From Antilocapra americana (Eukaryota; Chordata; Mammalia; Artiodactyla; Antilocapridae): a stretch of DNA of 64,000 bases. A program made the position numbers and the translations under genes. Below the pieces are notes generated by a model. The model was not told the DNA's origin. It saw only the letters and a list, made by a program, of their open reading frames with translations, and did not search any database. Positions 48,691-61,428 of the stretch are shown here, in pieces (position 1 is the first letter of the stretch; every line of letters starts with the position of its first letter). Where the stretch lies: NCBI GenBank assembly GCA_007570785.1, contig ML661799.1, positions 1,881,012 through 1,945,011 on the forward strand, written 5' to 3'.

Positions 48691-50765
48691 GAGACCCTAC
48701 TGTTTGTTGGTATGGGAAGATCTACTTCCCACCTCCACCCCTGCACATAGAGTAGAATTGAATGCAGAGCCCCTAAGCTGGTTATTGGGCTTCTCTAACT
48801 AAGGATTTTGACTGCCTAGACAGAATGTACCTAAGGTCATTCCCTTGACCCTGGCCTGAGATTTTCCCAGTGTGCCTGGAAACCTGTGCCTCCTACTCCT
48901 AGAAAAGAGTTTGCTAATCGGTCATTCCTGCTCCCTATGAGCTCTCCTCCACCAGCCCCAACATCTGGCTCTGCCTGATGAAAGGCCAGATTATACATGA
49001 CTCCCCTTCCACATTTCCGGTTAAAGCCACCTCCCACAGCTGTTTTGTATTTTATCAGAGGCTTTGGCAACCTGGCTCTACCACCCCCAAAGCCATGTTT
49101 CAAGGGAAAATTTCGATATAGGACATTCAGATCAGCAGCAGCCTATCTGCAGGCTCGTTTTTATCTCCTGCAGTCTTATTTCTAGGCTTGAAGGAAGCAG
49201 ATGGGAGCCATGGAGGAAGGTAGGATCACAAAGGAACCCAAGGATGGGTTGTTTCCTCCCAGAAAAAATGAATCAGTGTCTGAGGAAGCCTGAGGCAAGC
49301 CTTTCTGAAGGGGCTGGAGACAGTGGAAGGGATTAAATGTGAAAAATGAAGACCCTCCTGATTGATTTGTGGCCAGAGAGTTCCAAGCTCAGTTGTCTAT
49401 TTGCTCCTAGATCTGCTGTTTGGGGGGCATTGCTGGGGCATTCAGGGCCACCTCTCCCATCTTCCTCACACCTTCTGAGGTCCAGCTGGCTTCCTTTATT
49501 CTAACTTTGATTAGGGTAACATTTGTGACATTTGTCTGGTGTAACATTTGTCTCTGGAAAGCCAATGGCTTGGAGTTGGGGTGGGACCTTTATGGGGTGC
49601 TGGTGCCACCATGATCTGACTGTGACTGAGCAAGTCATCACTCTTCTATGGAACTCAGTCTCCTAAATTATAAATTGGGAGCAGAATCTCAGCCTTGTCT
49701 ACTTCACATGGCTATTGTGAGGGTGAGATGTGATTATGGAAATTTCCTGTTTACTTCTCTGACCTACACACTCCATGCTCCGGGAACGGAAGTATGTCTT
49801 CCCTGTTAATTATTGTGTTCCCAGCACCTGGAAGAGTCCCTGGCATGGAAGCTCAATAAACACATGCTGAATAAATCATTGTAAATGTGCCTCATCAGCT
49901 GTCAAATACCATTACATAGAGTTATGTTTACTGCTGCTCGGTCTGATTTATGGGAGGTCCCTCCATGTCTTCCTCACTGTGCCTTGAGTTGCGGGTCTGC
50001 CCCTCCAGACTGGGAGCTCCCAGAGGGCAGAGACGTCTCTACATCTGTGCACCTAGCACTGTACCTGCCACACAGCTTTAGAGATGTCTGAGGAATGAAT
50101 GGATGGGTGAACAATGCAGAGTGCTTAAGTGGTTTGCCTGAGATCACTCACCTAGGATTATCAACTGAAAAGCAAACATTTTTTAAAAGTTGAATAAATG
50201 CACTATGAACCTGGGTTTTTGTGAAGTATTTTTCACTATCTCATACCAGGTGTCCTGACTTACAGTGCCATATTCTCTCCATTACCCTTTCACGAGCACA
50301 CCTCACCCATCCCACACTGGTCAGTAGTGAGATTAGCATTTTCTTGTGAGGGCAGGTCATTCTACTTGGAACCCACCTCGCTGGAGACTGTAGGGGAGCC
50401 CTGCTCCCCTACTACTGCTCCCCTCAACTACTGCTGTTGTTGCTACCACTGCAGAAGTTAGAGCAACAAAAATTGAAGTGATTTGTCTTAGCTTGAGTTT
50501 CGCTTAAGCAGACCCTGAGACATAGATGTGGATGCAGAATGTTTTGGGGACATGATCCCAGGAAACATTCATGGGGGTGGGAAAGTGAGATAAGGAAAGA
50601 AAGAAAGCCAATAAAGGGCTGTTACCAAGCCAGTTACCACTGTGGACACCTGGAGTCCTATCCTGTTGGGGACCCTTAGGAGTTGGTGTGGTGCATGCTG
50701 TAGAGTCATCTCAACTGGGGACAACAAAGCTAGGTTCTTATGCCCTACCCTGTTGTCATTTGTGA

Positions 50766-51662
50766 AGGGCTGTATATTGTCACCCTGCTTATTTAACTTA
50801 TATGCAGAGTACATCATGAGAAACACTGGGCTGGAAGAATCACAAGCTGAAATCAAGATTGCTGGGAGAAATATCAGTAACCTCAGATATGAAGATGACA
50901 CCACCCTTATGGCAGAAAGTGAAGAAGAACTAAAAAGCCTCTTGATGAAAGTGAAAGAAGAGACTGAAAAAGTTGGCTTAAAGTTCAACATTCAGGAAAC
51001 TAAGATCATGGCATCTGGTCCCATCACTTCCTGGGAAATAGATGGGGAAACAGTGGAAACAGTGTCAGACTTTATTTTTGGGGGCTCCAAAATCACTGCA
51101 GATGGTGATTGCAGCCATGAAATTAAAAGACGCTTACTCCTTGGAAGGAAAGTTATGACCAACCTAGATAGCATATTGAAAATCAGAGACATTACTTTGT
51201 CAACAAAGGTCCGTCTAGTCAAGGCTATGGTTTTTCCAGTAGTCATGTGTGGATGTGAGAGTTGGGCGATGAAGAAAGCCGAATGCTGAAGAATTGATGG
51301 TTTTGAACTGTGGTATTGGAGAAGACTCTTGAGAGTCCCTTGGACTGCAAGGAGATCCAACCAGTCCATCCTAAAGGAGATCAGTCCTGGGTGTTCATTG
51401 GAAGGACTGATGTTGAAGCTGAAACGCCAATACTTTGCCCACCTCGTGCAAAGAGCTGACTCAGTTGAAAAGACTCTGATGCTGGGAAGGACTAGGGGCA
51501 GGAGCGAAGGGGATGACAGAGGGTGAGATGGCTGGATGGCATCACCGACTTGATGGACATGAGTTCATGTAAACTCCGGGAGTTGATGGACAGGGAGGCC
51601 TGGCGTGCTGCAGTTCATGGGGTCGCAAAGAGTTGGACACGACTGACTGAACTGAACTGAAC
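50766..51662 (+). mobile_element. BovB (RTE) retrotransposon, 3' third, broken
   Basis: From GGGCTGTATATTGTCACCC onward the plus strand reads as the BovB reverse transcriptase C-terminal half (LFNLYAEYIMRNTGLEESQ, NISNLRYEDDTTLMAESEEE). It has a stop at 51287-51289, then further BovB sequence in other frames (RVPWTARRSNQSILKEISPG) to the GACTGAACTGAACTG tail. The catalytic box reads YEDD where active RTE enzymes have YADD, and the 5' two thirds are missing, so it is inactive. Confidence 0.9.
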
Positions 51663-53326
51663 TGCCCCTTCAGCTCTCTGGTACTTCTGGTTTGCTGGAC
51701 ATGCATGCAGATGTTCTAAGTGGCATCTTTGGAGTGTGGAGGTAAATGCCAAAGATATGTGGCAGAGCATGTGCAGAGTCCACTGGGGTCTCATCCGAGT
51801 CCCAGCCTGGCTTGGTGTCCTTTGAGCGTCATCTTCATCTTTTGTAAAAGAGAGGTAACAATCCACCTCCCCAGCTAGGCTGTGGTGAAGTTAGAGGAGA
51901 TGCAGTTAGTTATGTGACATCACTTACAGGGTGATAATCAACATTTGTGACTAATGGCCAGTCCCATTCTTCTGGTATACTAAAGAAAGATTTAGAAATC
52001 AAATAACAAAGAGAAAGCTGGGCAGGTCACTCCAAAGGGGAATGGCTTTAGATTTAGATCTTCATTAAATTTCTGAGTTGTGTAATGATGGAGGCAGGAC
52101 CACCCCCAGGCTGTGCCCAGTTACTGGTCAATTCACACCCAACCCATACCCAGACCTCTGGGAGGAAAAAACACTTTCATCTCAGCTCCAACTCTGGGCT
52201 CCATTAGGATTCCCCAGTAGGCAGGAAATACCAGAGAAAAAAGAAAGACAAAGTTGCTAAGATAAAGAGGGCTGATTGCTGTTTGGCAGGAGGGAAGGAC
52301 AGGGCAGGATGTGGGGGGAAACAGATGAAACTGCCCTCATGGATGCAGATCATTGAATGAATGGCATGTGTGATTCACGTGCTCTTAGCCTTGAAGATGT
52401 AGAAGTTTCAGAGAGTGGGGAGAGGAAAGAAGAATGAAGGAAAGCACTAAAAGAAAAAAAAAAAAAGAAGTCGCTGTTTATTCTGCTTTTTCTCCACTAC
52501 TGGCCAAGGCTACTGGCAGTAAACTCAGCAAATCTATTTGATGTTAATCTTGGAAGAATTTACTGTGATTTGGTTCACTAGGGCGATAATCAGATTTGTG
52601 TAAACTTTCATAATAACCTGCAAATGGTTCATATCTCTTGACAGATATGGTCTTTAAAATGCCTGTGCTCTGATCTTAGAAAAAGAGAGACTGTGGGCTG
52701 GTGGAGGCCTTGGTTTTAAGAACCAAAGAGGTTCACAGACCTGCTTTTTCCTCTGGACTCCCACTCTCAGGCTTTCACTCCACCCCTTCCTCAATGCCTG
52801 GCTCCAAAGCTGATGGGGTCCCCTTGGTGGGTGGTACTGATAGTAGCCTGGGATAGCAGTATCTTAAGGATGAGAAAGCCCACCAGGGCTTTCCTGGGGC
52901 CTCAGTGGTAAAGAATCCGCCTGCAAATGCAGGAAATGGAGGTTTGATCCCTGGGTTGGGAAGATCCTCTGGAGAAGAAAATAACAACCCACTCTAGTCA
53001 TTTTGCTTGGGAAATCCCATGGACAGAGGAGCCTGACGGGCTACAGTCCATGGGATTGCCAAGAGTCAGACATGACTTAGTAACTGAAAAACAACAAGGA
53101 TGAGAGAGTAATTACCCCCCATGTCCCCAGGTCTAATTGTTCAATAATTTCTGATCACTCAACCAATAGTGTTACCTTTAGAAATCTTTGTTTTGCAACT
53201 CCTGTAGCAGCAAACTTGATTCTTATCAGTATTTTTATAATTTTCCAATTACCAATAGAATTATTTCTGTTTATATTTTAAAGCCATAAAAATACTTATT
53301 CTATGCACTTTTTCATGCAGGGACTC
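51663..53326. other. Intergenic sequence between two BovB pieces
   Basis: No gene seen. A forward Bov-tA lies at 52886-53090 (GGTTTGATCCCTGGGTTGGG...). A short poly(A)-like AAAAAAAAAAAA run is near 52453-52465. The rest looks unique. Confidence 0.6.
52886..53090 (+). repeat. Bov-tA SINE
   Basis: GCTTTCCTGGGGCCTCAGTGG head, GGTTTGATCCCTGGGTTGGG, and a GACATGACTTAGTAACTG AAAAACAACAA tail. Confidence 0.92.
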
Positions 53327-53680
53327 TTTAGAGTCCCTTGGACTGCAAGGAGATCCAACCAGACCATCATAAAAGAGATCAGTCCTGGGTGTTCATTGGA
53401 AGGACTGATGCTGAAGCTGAAATTCCAATACTTTGGCCACCTGATGCAAAGAGCTGACTCATTTAAAAAGACCCTGATGCTGGGAAAGATTGAGGGCAGG
53501 AGAAGAAGGGGATGACAGAGGATGAGATGGTTGGATGGCATCACCAATTCAATGGACATGAATTTGGGTAAACTCTGGGAGTTGGTGATGGACAGGGAGG
53601 CCTGGTGTGCTGCGGTTCATGGGGTCGCAAAGAGTCAGACACGACTGAGCGACTGAACTGACTGACTGACTGACTAGACC
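53327..53680 (+). repeat. BovB 3'-end fragment
   Basis: Starts in GAGTCCCTTGGACTGCAAGG and runs through the C-terminal coding end (RVPWTARRSNQTIIKEISPG) to a GACT-repeat tail. Same orientation as, and clearly similar to, the BovB at 51320-51662. Confidence 0.88.
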
Positions 53681-54118
53681 TGTCCTGCATACTGGTAGTT
53701 ATCTGCAAGGCCACTGGCTGCGAAAGGAACATGTTCAGTTTAGCGTGAAGAGGACTCTAGGTTTTCATTCTGTTTAGTAGGAGTAGAAGACAGCCCAGGG
53801 AAATGGTAAAGGTTTCTTTGCCACAAAGATGTTGGGAAGTGAGTTTTCAAGTAATTTTCTTCCGGTTATCCTTTAACCCCAGGAGATAAGCAAGATGGTT
53901 ACTGACAGTTCTTACAATTTGCGTTTCAAAGCAATATATGCAAAAATGAGGCATTTTAGCACATGCTTCAATAGCATATTTTTTTTTCAATAGCATATTG
54001 AAACAAATTGGTTTGGGTCCTTGCCATTTATATCTTTCTCATTCTAGCTCCAGGTCCCTTAATGCATTTAGGAGGAAAGGTGGAGAAGCATCTGGGGAGA
54101 GTGGGGAAGGGAGAAAAG

Positions 54119-54318
54119 GGCTTCCCAGGTGGCTCAGTGGTAAAGAACCTGCCTACCAGTGGTGGAGGTGCAGGAGACACGGGTTCAATCTCTGGGTCAG
54201 GAATATCCTCTAGAGTAGGAAATGGCAACCCACTCTGGTATTCTTGCCTATAAAAATTCCATGGACAGCAGAGCCTGGCAGGCTACAGTCCCTGGGGTTG
54301 ACTGAGCATGCATGCACA
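54119..54318 (+). repeat. Bov-tA SINE
   Basis: GCTTCCCAGGTGGCTCAGTG head, GGGTTCAATCTCTGGGTCAG, TCCATGGACAGCAGAGCC. Confidence 0.9.
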
Positions 54319-56457
54319 GGGAAGAGAGAAAAGTGGAGCAGGGACCTATAGCACCTGCTGTGTGTTTGTCTGGAGGGAGTGGGAATCTTACTCATCTCTT
54401 TGCTTCCATGCTTAGGCCTGTGGTATTCAGAGACCCTAGAGTGAAATGATTGCTGTGAGATAAGTGTGTGACGACATCCTATTCTCTGGGGAAATGAGAG
54501 GAGGCCTCCTTGGGGACACCTACCACCACTATCATCACCACCCAAACATTCTGTGGTCTCTCTCCAATGCTAGTATAATTAGATGATGTGGTTGTCTATG
54601 GATGCACTTACAGGGATAGAAACTGCAGGTTCCAAGAAGTTCCCCTTGTCAAAATACAATTTTCAGAAGGTAAAATATGACCCTCATATAAAGATATAGT
54701 GAGCATTTATTTTATTCATTAATGAGGGAATGGGCAGAATCATAAAGCCTTGTCAAAGAACAGTATGTGAGGCAGTATATACAGTAAGAGAAAGAGAGAT
54801 TGCTAAGCTAACTACAAAGCTTGGTAAATTTACTACAGTGCAAGAAAGCTAAAATGTTTGGACCTATCTTTTCTACTAGACAGAATATGTTTGTATACCT
54901 AACTGGACAAAAAAAATCATTTGCAACTTATTAATTATCTGAAAGTTAACATCTCACTTTACAGAGTAAGGGTCCTTATCAAAGTAAGACAAAGGTATAG
55001 TCCCTCAAAAGTCAGGAGATGTTTAGGTAGGCTCATTGGGAAATGCTCTAGTGTGAATTTGAAAGTGTATGCGGTGATATCTTTGCCTTATGTACAAGTT
55101 TTGGATAGTTTTTCTTAAAACTCAGAGTATACTCAAACCTACCACAGTTTTATAGTTAACAATTTGGCCAGTATCTCTTTGAGCAGGCTGGGAGTCAGGC
55201 TACAAGAGGCTCCAGGCATGAGGTTCACCTGGACCCTCTCTCCATCCTAGTCCTCCCAGTTCTTCCATCCCATTCCTACACCCAGTCACTGGAGATGAGA
55301 CTGTAGGACATTGAGTCCAGAATGGGAACCCTGAAGCTTTTGTTGGCTTCACACAAGGGCACAAATAAACTCCATGCTTCAGTGTAGTGACATTTCTGCC
55401 ACCTGTCCCAAGGCATAAGAAATTCCTATAGTCGAAGGTTAAGGGTGTGGAGCCAGACCCCCAGCCCTGAGGCCTGTGTGTTTATTTATGAATTACCCCT
55501 CCTCCTGCCACCCACACACAACCCTCCCGTTACCCACAGTACTGCTTCCAGCCACAACAATAAACAGATGTGCACAGTGCTGAGAACTGACAAAGACTCT
55601 CTCTTTGACCAAACTGACAAAGGCTCTTCTAAACCATTTTTCCTCAGACCCCTCCTATGTTCTGCTCTGTGTTGCTGCATAGCCCAGTCTCAGCAAAGAA
55701 CCCTGCTTGCCAAGTCAGTGTGGTGAGAAATCCCCCACCTTTGACAGCTGACTTTCCTCATCCCTACCCTATCTTTGGTGTATAAGTTTTTGACTTTTCC
55801 TTTGGCAGGAGTCCTGTTAAGTCAGCTTAGCAAGACTCCTGCTACCCTTAATGTCGTCTCTTAAAAATTTTCCATCCACTGACCCCCCTCATTCTGCTCT
55901 TTGGCCGTAAGTCCCCAGCTTCCTTTGCTGTATTGGGAGTGAAGCCCAATCTCTTCCCCCTGTTGCAAGTCTTGAATAAAATCTTCCTTAGTAATTTGAG
56001 TGTCATACTAATATTTTCTTTAACAGAACTAAAAATAAAGTGTACTCAGTCCAAATCCAGTCCTTCATGCTGCTCTCAGACCCCTGCTGTCAGACCTAGT
56101 GTCCATCTCCCCCAAGTTCTTCCACTGGGTTTACATTAGGGAATCAATAAGGATAGGGCCTCTTGTTCGAGAGCAGGGAAAAGTACCATTAAAATCACTA
56201 AAGTATAAAGCCCTTTTCTTTCTTCTCTTACTTTGTCTCTTGATTCAGTATGGTGTTTATTTAATGTCATTTTCTTTCTTCTGTTACTTCCTTGAATTAG
56301 CCAGCCACTAATACGGAAAATGATGGCATTGAAGGAAAGGAAAGAACAGGACCACTCACAGTTCCTTCTCCTTTCAGTCCTTCTTTTGTCATTGACAAGC
56401 TATAAGTAGATAGAACTGGTAGGATGTATACATATCATATCAAGAAGTAGACTGAAG

Positions 56458-56664
56458 GGACTTCCCTGGTGATCCAGTGGCTAAGACTCCATACTCCCAA
56501 TGCAGAGGGTCCAGGTTCCATCGCTGGTCCGGGAGCTAGATCCCACATGCTGAACAAAGAGTTCGCATGCTATACCTAAAGGACCCTACCCCCTGCAATG
56601 AAGACTGAAGATCCCACATGCCACAGCTAAGACCTGGCACAGCCAAATAAATAAATAAATCTTA
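56458..56664 (+). repeat. CHR-type SINE, forward
   Basis: GGGACTTCCCTGGTGATCC head, body with ATCCCACATGCTGAACAAAG and GAAGATCCCACATGCCAC, and an AAATAAATAAAT tail. Confidence 0.9.
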
Positions 56665-57276
56665 TTTTAAAAAATTAGTAAACTGAAAGCAGCTGAGTTA
56701 GTTTCATGCCTTTCTACTATTTTGGTAAAAACAAAATATGCATAGATGTACAAATTATGAAATATGAATTCTGTAACTTTGGTGATTCTGCATATGAATT
56801 AAATGACCTTACATTTGCATTTAAAACTGTGCAAAATAAAGATGAACAGTAAAATTTATGTTAATAATCCCCCCAATTTTTTTAAATTTCTTTTTACTTA
56901 GAATGACATTAAATAGCAAATAAACACCATAATGACTCAAAAGAGAAAGGAAGAGAGGAAAGAAGAGGGTTTTATATTTTAGTAACTTTAATCGCAAGTT
57001 CTCCCTGCTTTTTGAGCAAGGGGCGCCATCCTTGTTGATGTTAACAGACTGGACCTAAATAAGAGGTTGAATGCTGAGGCAGGGAACACAGGGAAGTGAT
57101 CAGAGCAAGGCCAGATAAACAGGCTGGGTGCAAGATACGAGTGAAATTGTCCCCTGAGTAAAAGGTCATATAAAATGTTCCTCGGAAATATTTTCTAATA
57201 TTTCCTGGGGGAGGCTCCCTTTCCCCCAGTAGGCTTAAAGGGCTATATATTTATGACAAAAACTTTTTGTTTATTT

Positions 57277-57407
57277 TTAAAATATTTATTTGACTGCCAG
57301 GTCTCAGCTGTGGCATGTGGGATCTACTTCCCTGACCAGGGATCAAACCCGGGCCCCCTGCATTTAGAGCATGGAGTCCTAGCCACTGGACCATAAGGGA
57401 AGTCCCA
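57277..57407 (-). repeat. CHR-type SINE, reverse (source of an inverted copy)
   Basis: CTGCCAGGTCTCAGCTGTGG, CCCTGACCAGGGATCAAACC and ACCATAAGGGAAGTCCC. Bases 57351-57407 plus the unique flank to 57463 recur inverted at 58914-59027. Confidence 0.9.
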
Positions 57408-57463
57408 AGAAAAACTTTTTAAAGAGCTAAGATGCTTCACATTGCTTTAGTATCAACATATAT
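57351..57463 (+). repeat. Left arm of a local inverted duplication
   Basis: These 113 bp match the reverse complement of 58914-59027, differing only by one extra T in a T-run of the right copy. The left arm is the likely source because its SINE is continuous with the rest of that SINE to the left. Confidence 0.95.
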
Positions 57464-58913
57464 TTTCTTTATGGTTTCTTTAATTTCTTTAACAGTAAAT
57501 TAACATCAGCATGACCATAAAATAAGGAAAAGATAAGGCTAGATGGATAGTTCTGGTGGGTCAGCTGGATGAAGTTCCATGAGTTACCCCTGTGGGCTTA
57601 GCCGAGAGTCCACTTCTCTGACCCTTCCAACAGTTGTACAAGCGCCTCATTCTCTTTATTAAATTTCTCGCTGCTTCAAATAGCTAGAGTGGTTTATTTC
57701 TTGGGCAGACTCTGACTGATAAATGAGTTTGACAGCACAGGTCAAAGGAAGTAGTGTCAGAGACTTGATGAAAACTGTGTCCTGCCGGAGAAAATAGATT
57801 CGCTCTTTGCTGGGAGCTTCTCTCTCAGATCAACCAAATCCCTCTCTAATCAATTAAGCCCATTTACTCCTTTACCATCATCTGCTGAAAACCAGAAGAG
57901 CTAGACATTGGGCTCCATTTTGGACACTGGGGAATTAATATCTGCTGGAGAAAGCGGAAGCTTAGCCTGCCCTGGATTTGTCTGGGATGTGATGGTGCGA
58001 CTCCTACTCACCACAGGAGTAAGTGGTTTAAAGGCCATAGGTGGTTTAAGAGGCCCTCCTGAAGAGCCTTTTGTGAGTTCTGTTGGAAGCCAGAGAGAGA
58101 TTGGATAACCACTGGGCCACACCTTTCATCCATCCAAAATTGATTTCCTGAGGCAAAGCACCTCCTGCCAAAAGCCTCTTACCTTGTTCCTTGAAGCTAA
58201 CTTCCATTTGGCTGACACCATGAAGCAAAATGTATTAATACCCATGATGGGTGATCAGCCTTCAATAAATAATGCTAGTTGTTCTAATGTACCTGGTATG
58301 AAATATTCAGAGCTATTAATGCATTTCCGTTTAAATCGCCACCAGGGCATTAGTCCAAAAACAGTGATGAACTTAGGTTCTATCATCTTTTTCTACACAG
58401 ATCAGATATAGAGTGCAGGCTGAGGGTTCCAGGAAATGGCACCAGGGAGCCAACCCTCTGCAGAATGGAGGGGACTGTGCAGTGTAAGAAGATGTGATGG
58501 GGGAATACCAGAGTCCTTGCTTGGGGTCCAGGGTTCCTGACCTAGCCTGGCTGCACTGAAGGACTTGATAAGCAAAATTTCAGAAGCAGAGACTTGATGG
58601 AAATGGAAATAAAGAGGCATTTATTTGGGGTTTGTTAGGACTGCAGGTTGGAGACATGGATTCAAGAGTCAATTGAATTGTGTTCTGCTGGACTACAAAA
58701 TGGAGAAAGTGTATAAAAGCAAAAACTTCAAGGTTACAGTTGGTTACATGAGTTGTTTATCAAGAATTATAGTTGGAGCTGGCAAGAAGTAAGAGTGTCT
58801 ATTTAGCAAGGATTGATTGAAGTCTGAAATATTTGCGTAGTTACTAGGGGGAACAACCTTGGGTTGTGTGTTCAGATTTGTCTGGAACACAAGTCCAGAA
58901 TCCCAGGGATGGG
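57464..58913. other. Spacer between inverted-repeat arms
   Basis: About 1450 bp without recognisable gene or SINE. It looks like unique sequence; short frames have no protein character. The last 31 bp (58883-58913) are repeated directly after the right arm. Confidence 0.6.
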
Positions 58914-59027
58914 ATATATGTTGATACTAAAGCAATGTGAAGCATCTTAGCTCTTTTAAAAAGTTTTTCTTGGGACTTCCCTTATGGTCCAGTGGCTAGG
59001 ACTCCATGCTCTAAATGCAGGGGGCCC
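58914..59027 (-). repeat. Right arm of the local inverted duplication
   Basis: Contains unique flank plus a truncated CHR SINE end, copied from 57351-57463 in inverted orientation. It is bracketed by a 31-bp direct repeat (58883-58913 and 59028-59058, one mismatch). Confidence 0.95.
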
Positions 59028-59031
59028 TGGA

Positions 59032-59138
59032 ACACAAGTCCAGAATCCCAGGGACGGGGAAGCCTGGTATGCTGCCATCTATGGGGTCGCACAGAGTCGG
59101 ACACAACTGAGCAACTGAACTGAACTGACTGAAGGGTT
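59032..59138 (+). repeat. Bov-tA/BovB-type 3' tail
   Basis: CCAGAATCCCAGGGACGGGG, GGGGTCGCACAGAGTCGGAC, then CTGAACTGAACTGACTG. The start is shared with the 31-bp direct repeat. Confidence 0.8.
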
Positions 59139-59734
59139 CCCTGCTCCTCCCTCCCCTGAGCAGAAATGGATGTAGGGAGAGGAGATTTCAGAGGCAGAAT
59201 TAGCTCTCTGAAATCTACCCTCTGAATCCCAGCTGAAAGCCTGTCTTATCCTTATTCTTACGAAATCCTGATCGCCCTTCACTCTTGCCTCTCCTCTCAC
59301 CCTTCCATCGGCTTAGGTCACTCAAATGCTTTCTTTATGGGTATCTGACTTTGTCAGTTCCCAGCAGCTCCATTCCAATCTCAACGCTAATAAGCTGATC
59401 TCTACTTTCACCAATATGGCAGTTCTCTCAGCTCATGCCAATTCTGCCTGATCTTTGCTTTACTCAACCACTTCTTCACTCTCAGAGGCCATGAGGTAAA
59501 CATGGCAGAAAGCAGTAGTCAGGGCCTTAGGGACTAAGCAAAAACCTTAATGTGTGCCAGTTATCTAGTTATTGTTTCTCAGCTTCAGTCTTATCTTTCT
59601 ATCCTCTGCTTTGTGATGCTGGGGCTAGAATTTTGAAAACTAGTTTTCTGCTCAGCTAGTTAGCTCCCTGTTAGTTTCTGCCAGTAGAGGTTGCCAGAGG
59701 TAGACTAGTAGGCAGAAGGGACACACTGTTCATC

Positions 59735-59948
59735 TGTGCTGTGCTCAGTTATCCATCTGACTCTTTGAGACCCTATGGACCGTAGCTGACAGGGCTCCTC
59801 AGTCCATGGGATTTCCCAGGCAAGAAGACTGGAGTGGGCTGCCGTTTCCTTCTCCAGGGAAACTTCCCAACCCAGAGATCGAACCCACGTCTGTTGTGTT
59901 TCCTGCATTGGCAGGCGGATTCTTTACCACTCTGCCACCTAGGAAGTC
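59735..59948 (-). repeat. Bov-tA SINE, reverse
   Basis: GTGCTCAGTTATCCATCTGAC, GAGATCGAACCCACGTCTG, and TTTACCACTCTGCCACCTAG. Confidence 0.9.
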
Positions 59949-60422
59949 TCCACACTTCCTCCTGCCTTGATTTTTCACAGCAGATGAGGCAGTTCATTAA
60001 GTAGCAACAGTTGGTTCCAATTTGCAATTGCTCCTCCTTTGTTCAACTTCTAAATGTTGGGTGATCCAGGGCGAAGGTCCAGTCCTGCATGCCCATTATT
60101 TCTCTGTGAACACATTTTGAACACTTCAGCTGGTTTATGGATTTATGTGCCAGATTATTCTGATGACTCTCAAATCTGCCTCTCTAACACTGACCCTTCC
60201 CTATACTCCCTATTTGAAATGTTAGACGCATCTTCAGTTTAACATGTCCAAACATAATTTCAAGTTTCTCCTCTTCCAAATGAGGTTCTCCTTTTGTCTA
60301 CTTCACCTCAACTGACCATGTGTCACCATCTTCACCACACCACCCTCATCTAAGCAAGCATCAGCTCAGAGTGAATTGGGTAGAAAATCAGGAATATTCT
60401 TGCAGTAAAGCTCTAAAGATAT

Positions 60423-60600
60423 TTTTTAAGTATTTATTTACTTATTTGGCATGCGAGATTTTATATTGCCACATGCAAACTCTTAGTTGAAACCTGCAAA
60501 TTCTTAATTGTGGCGTGTGGGATCTAGTTCACTGAGTAGGAATCGAATCCAGGCCCCCTGCATTGCAAGCACAGTCTTAGCCACTGGAACACCAGTAAAG
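60423..60600 (-). repeat. CHR-type SINE, reverse, diverged
   Basis: TTATTTACTTATTTGGCATG, GGCGTGTGGGATCTAGTTC and GGCCCCCTGCATTGCAAGC. Confidence 0.8.
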
Positions 60601-61264
60601 TACCCCCAGTAAAGCTTCTAGAATGCCCAGTTATAGAATCTCAGAGCACAGTGACTTTCTCCCTGAACAAAAGGAAACCTGGGATAACAAATCTGTTGGG
60701 AGTGAAACCAGAGCTACAAAATGAAGGAGTCATGAGGGAACATTTGTAAGAAGTGGCAAACTAAAAAGGGAAAGTCACCCTTGTTGATGACCTTAGCCTC
60801 CCTGCCTCTCAGGGGCTGCATGCTCCTGCTCATTACTGGGACCGTGAGCTGTGCTGGGGCTGGAGCCCGTCATTACTCATAACGACTTCACAGAGTTCAG
60901 CCCAGGTAGGAGCCCACACATTTCAAGATAATGGCTTTTCTTCCCTTTTTATTCTGAGTGTGCTAGCTCCCCATGTGGATTGAAAGGCGCTTATTGAAAG
61001 TGCTTTTGATAATTAGGTTGGTCCTGGCTTCATTAAACACCGATAAGCTTCCTGCCTCTAGGTCCAGATGTGAGAAGGAGCCAAAAATCTGGATCCTCCT
61101 TTAAATGAGGCCCTGGGACAGAGAGTGGGCAGAAGTGTTTCCCTCTCTGTTTCTGGGTTGAGTTAGTTGTTGGGGGATGGGCAGGCAGGAGGCAGGTCCC
61201 CATGGGGCTACTGAAGGAGGTCGTTTTTTCCCATTCATGCCACCTACATGCTAGGCCTTGATTT

Positions 61265-61428
61265 TCTTCTTTATTTATATTTATTTATCTGGCTGCAATG
61301 GTCTTAGTTTTGGCATACGGGATCTTTTGTTGCAACATGTGGGATCCGGTTCCCTGACCAGGGATTGAACCCAGTCCTGCTGCATTGGGAACACAGATTC
61401 TTAGCCACTGGACCACCAGGGCAGTCCC
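61265..61428 (-). repeat. CHR-type SINE, reverse
   Basis: TATTTATCTGGCTGCAATGG, CCCTGACCAGGGATTGAACC and GCCACTGGACCACCAGGGC. Confidence 0.88.

Larger units (their letters stand above)
45253..50765. other. AT-rich intergenic region with LINE and ERV remnants
   Basis: No conventional gene. Contains LINE-derived repeats at 45592-45860 and 47488-47670, an ERV-like region 45905-46750, AT-rich unique sequence 46750-47480, an ancient repeat at 48340-48690, and L2-like 3' ends at 49760-49872 (GCTCAATAAACACATGCTGA) and 49960-50100. Confidence 0.6.
53681..57276. other. Intergenic region, SINEs only
   Basis: No gene recognised. Contains a forward Bov-tA at 54119-54318 and a forward CHR SINE at 56458-56664 ending in an (AAAT)n tail. 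54320-56450 is mostly unique sequence without coding character. Confidence 0.6.
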
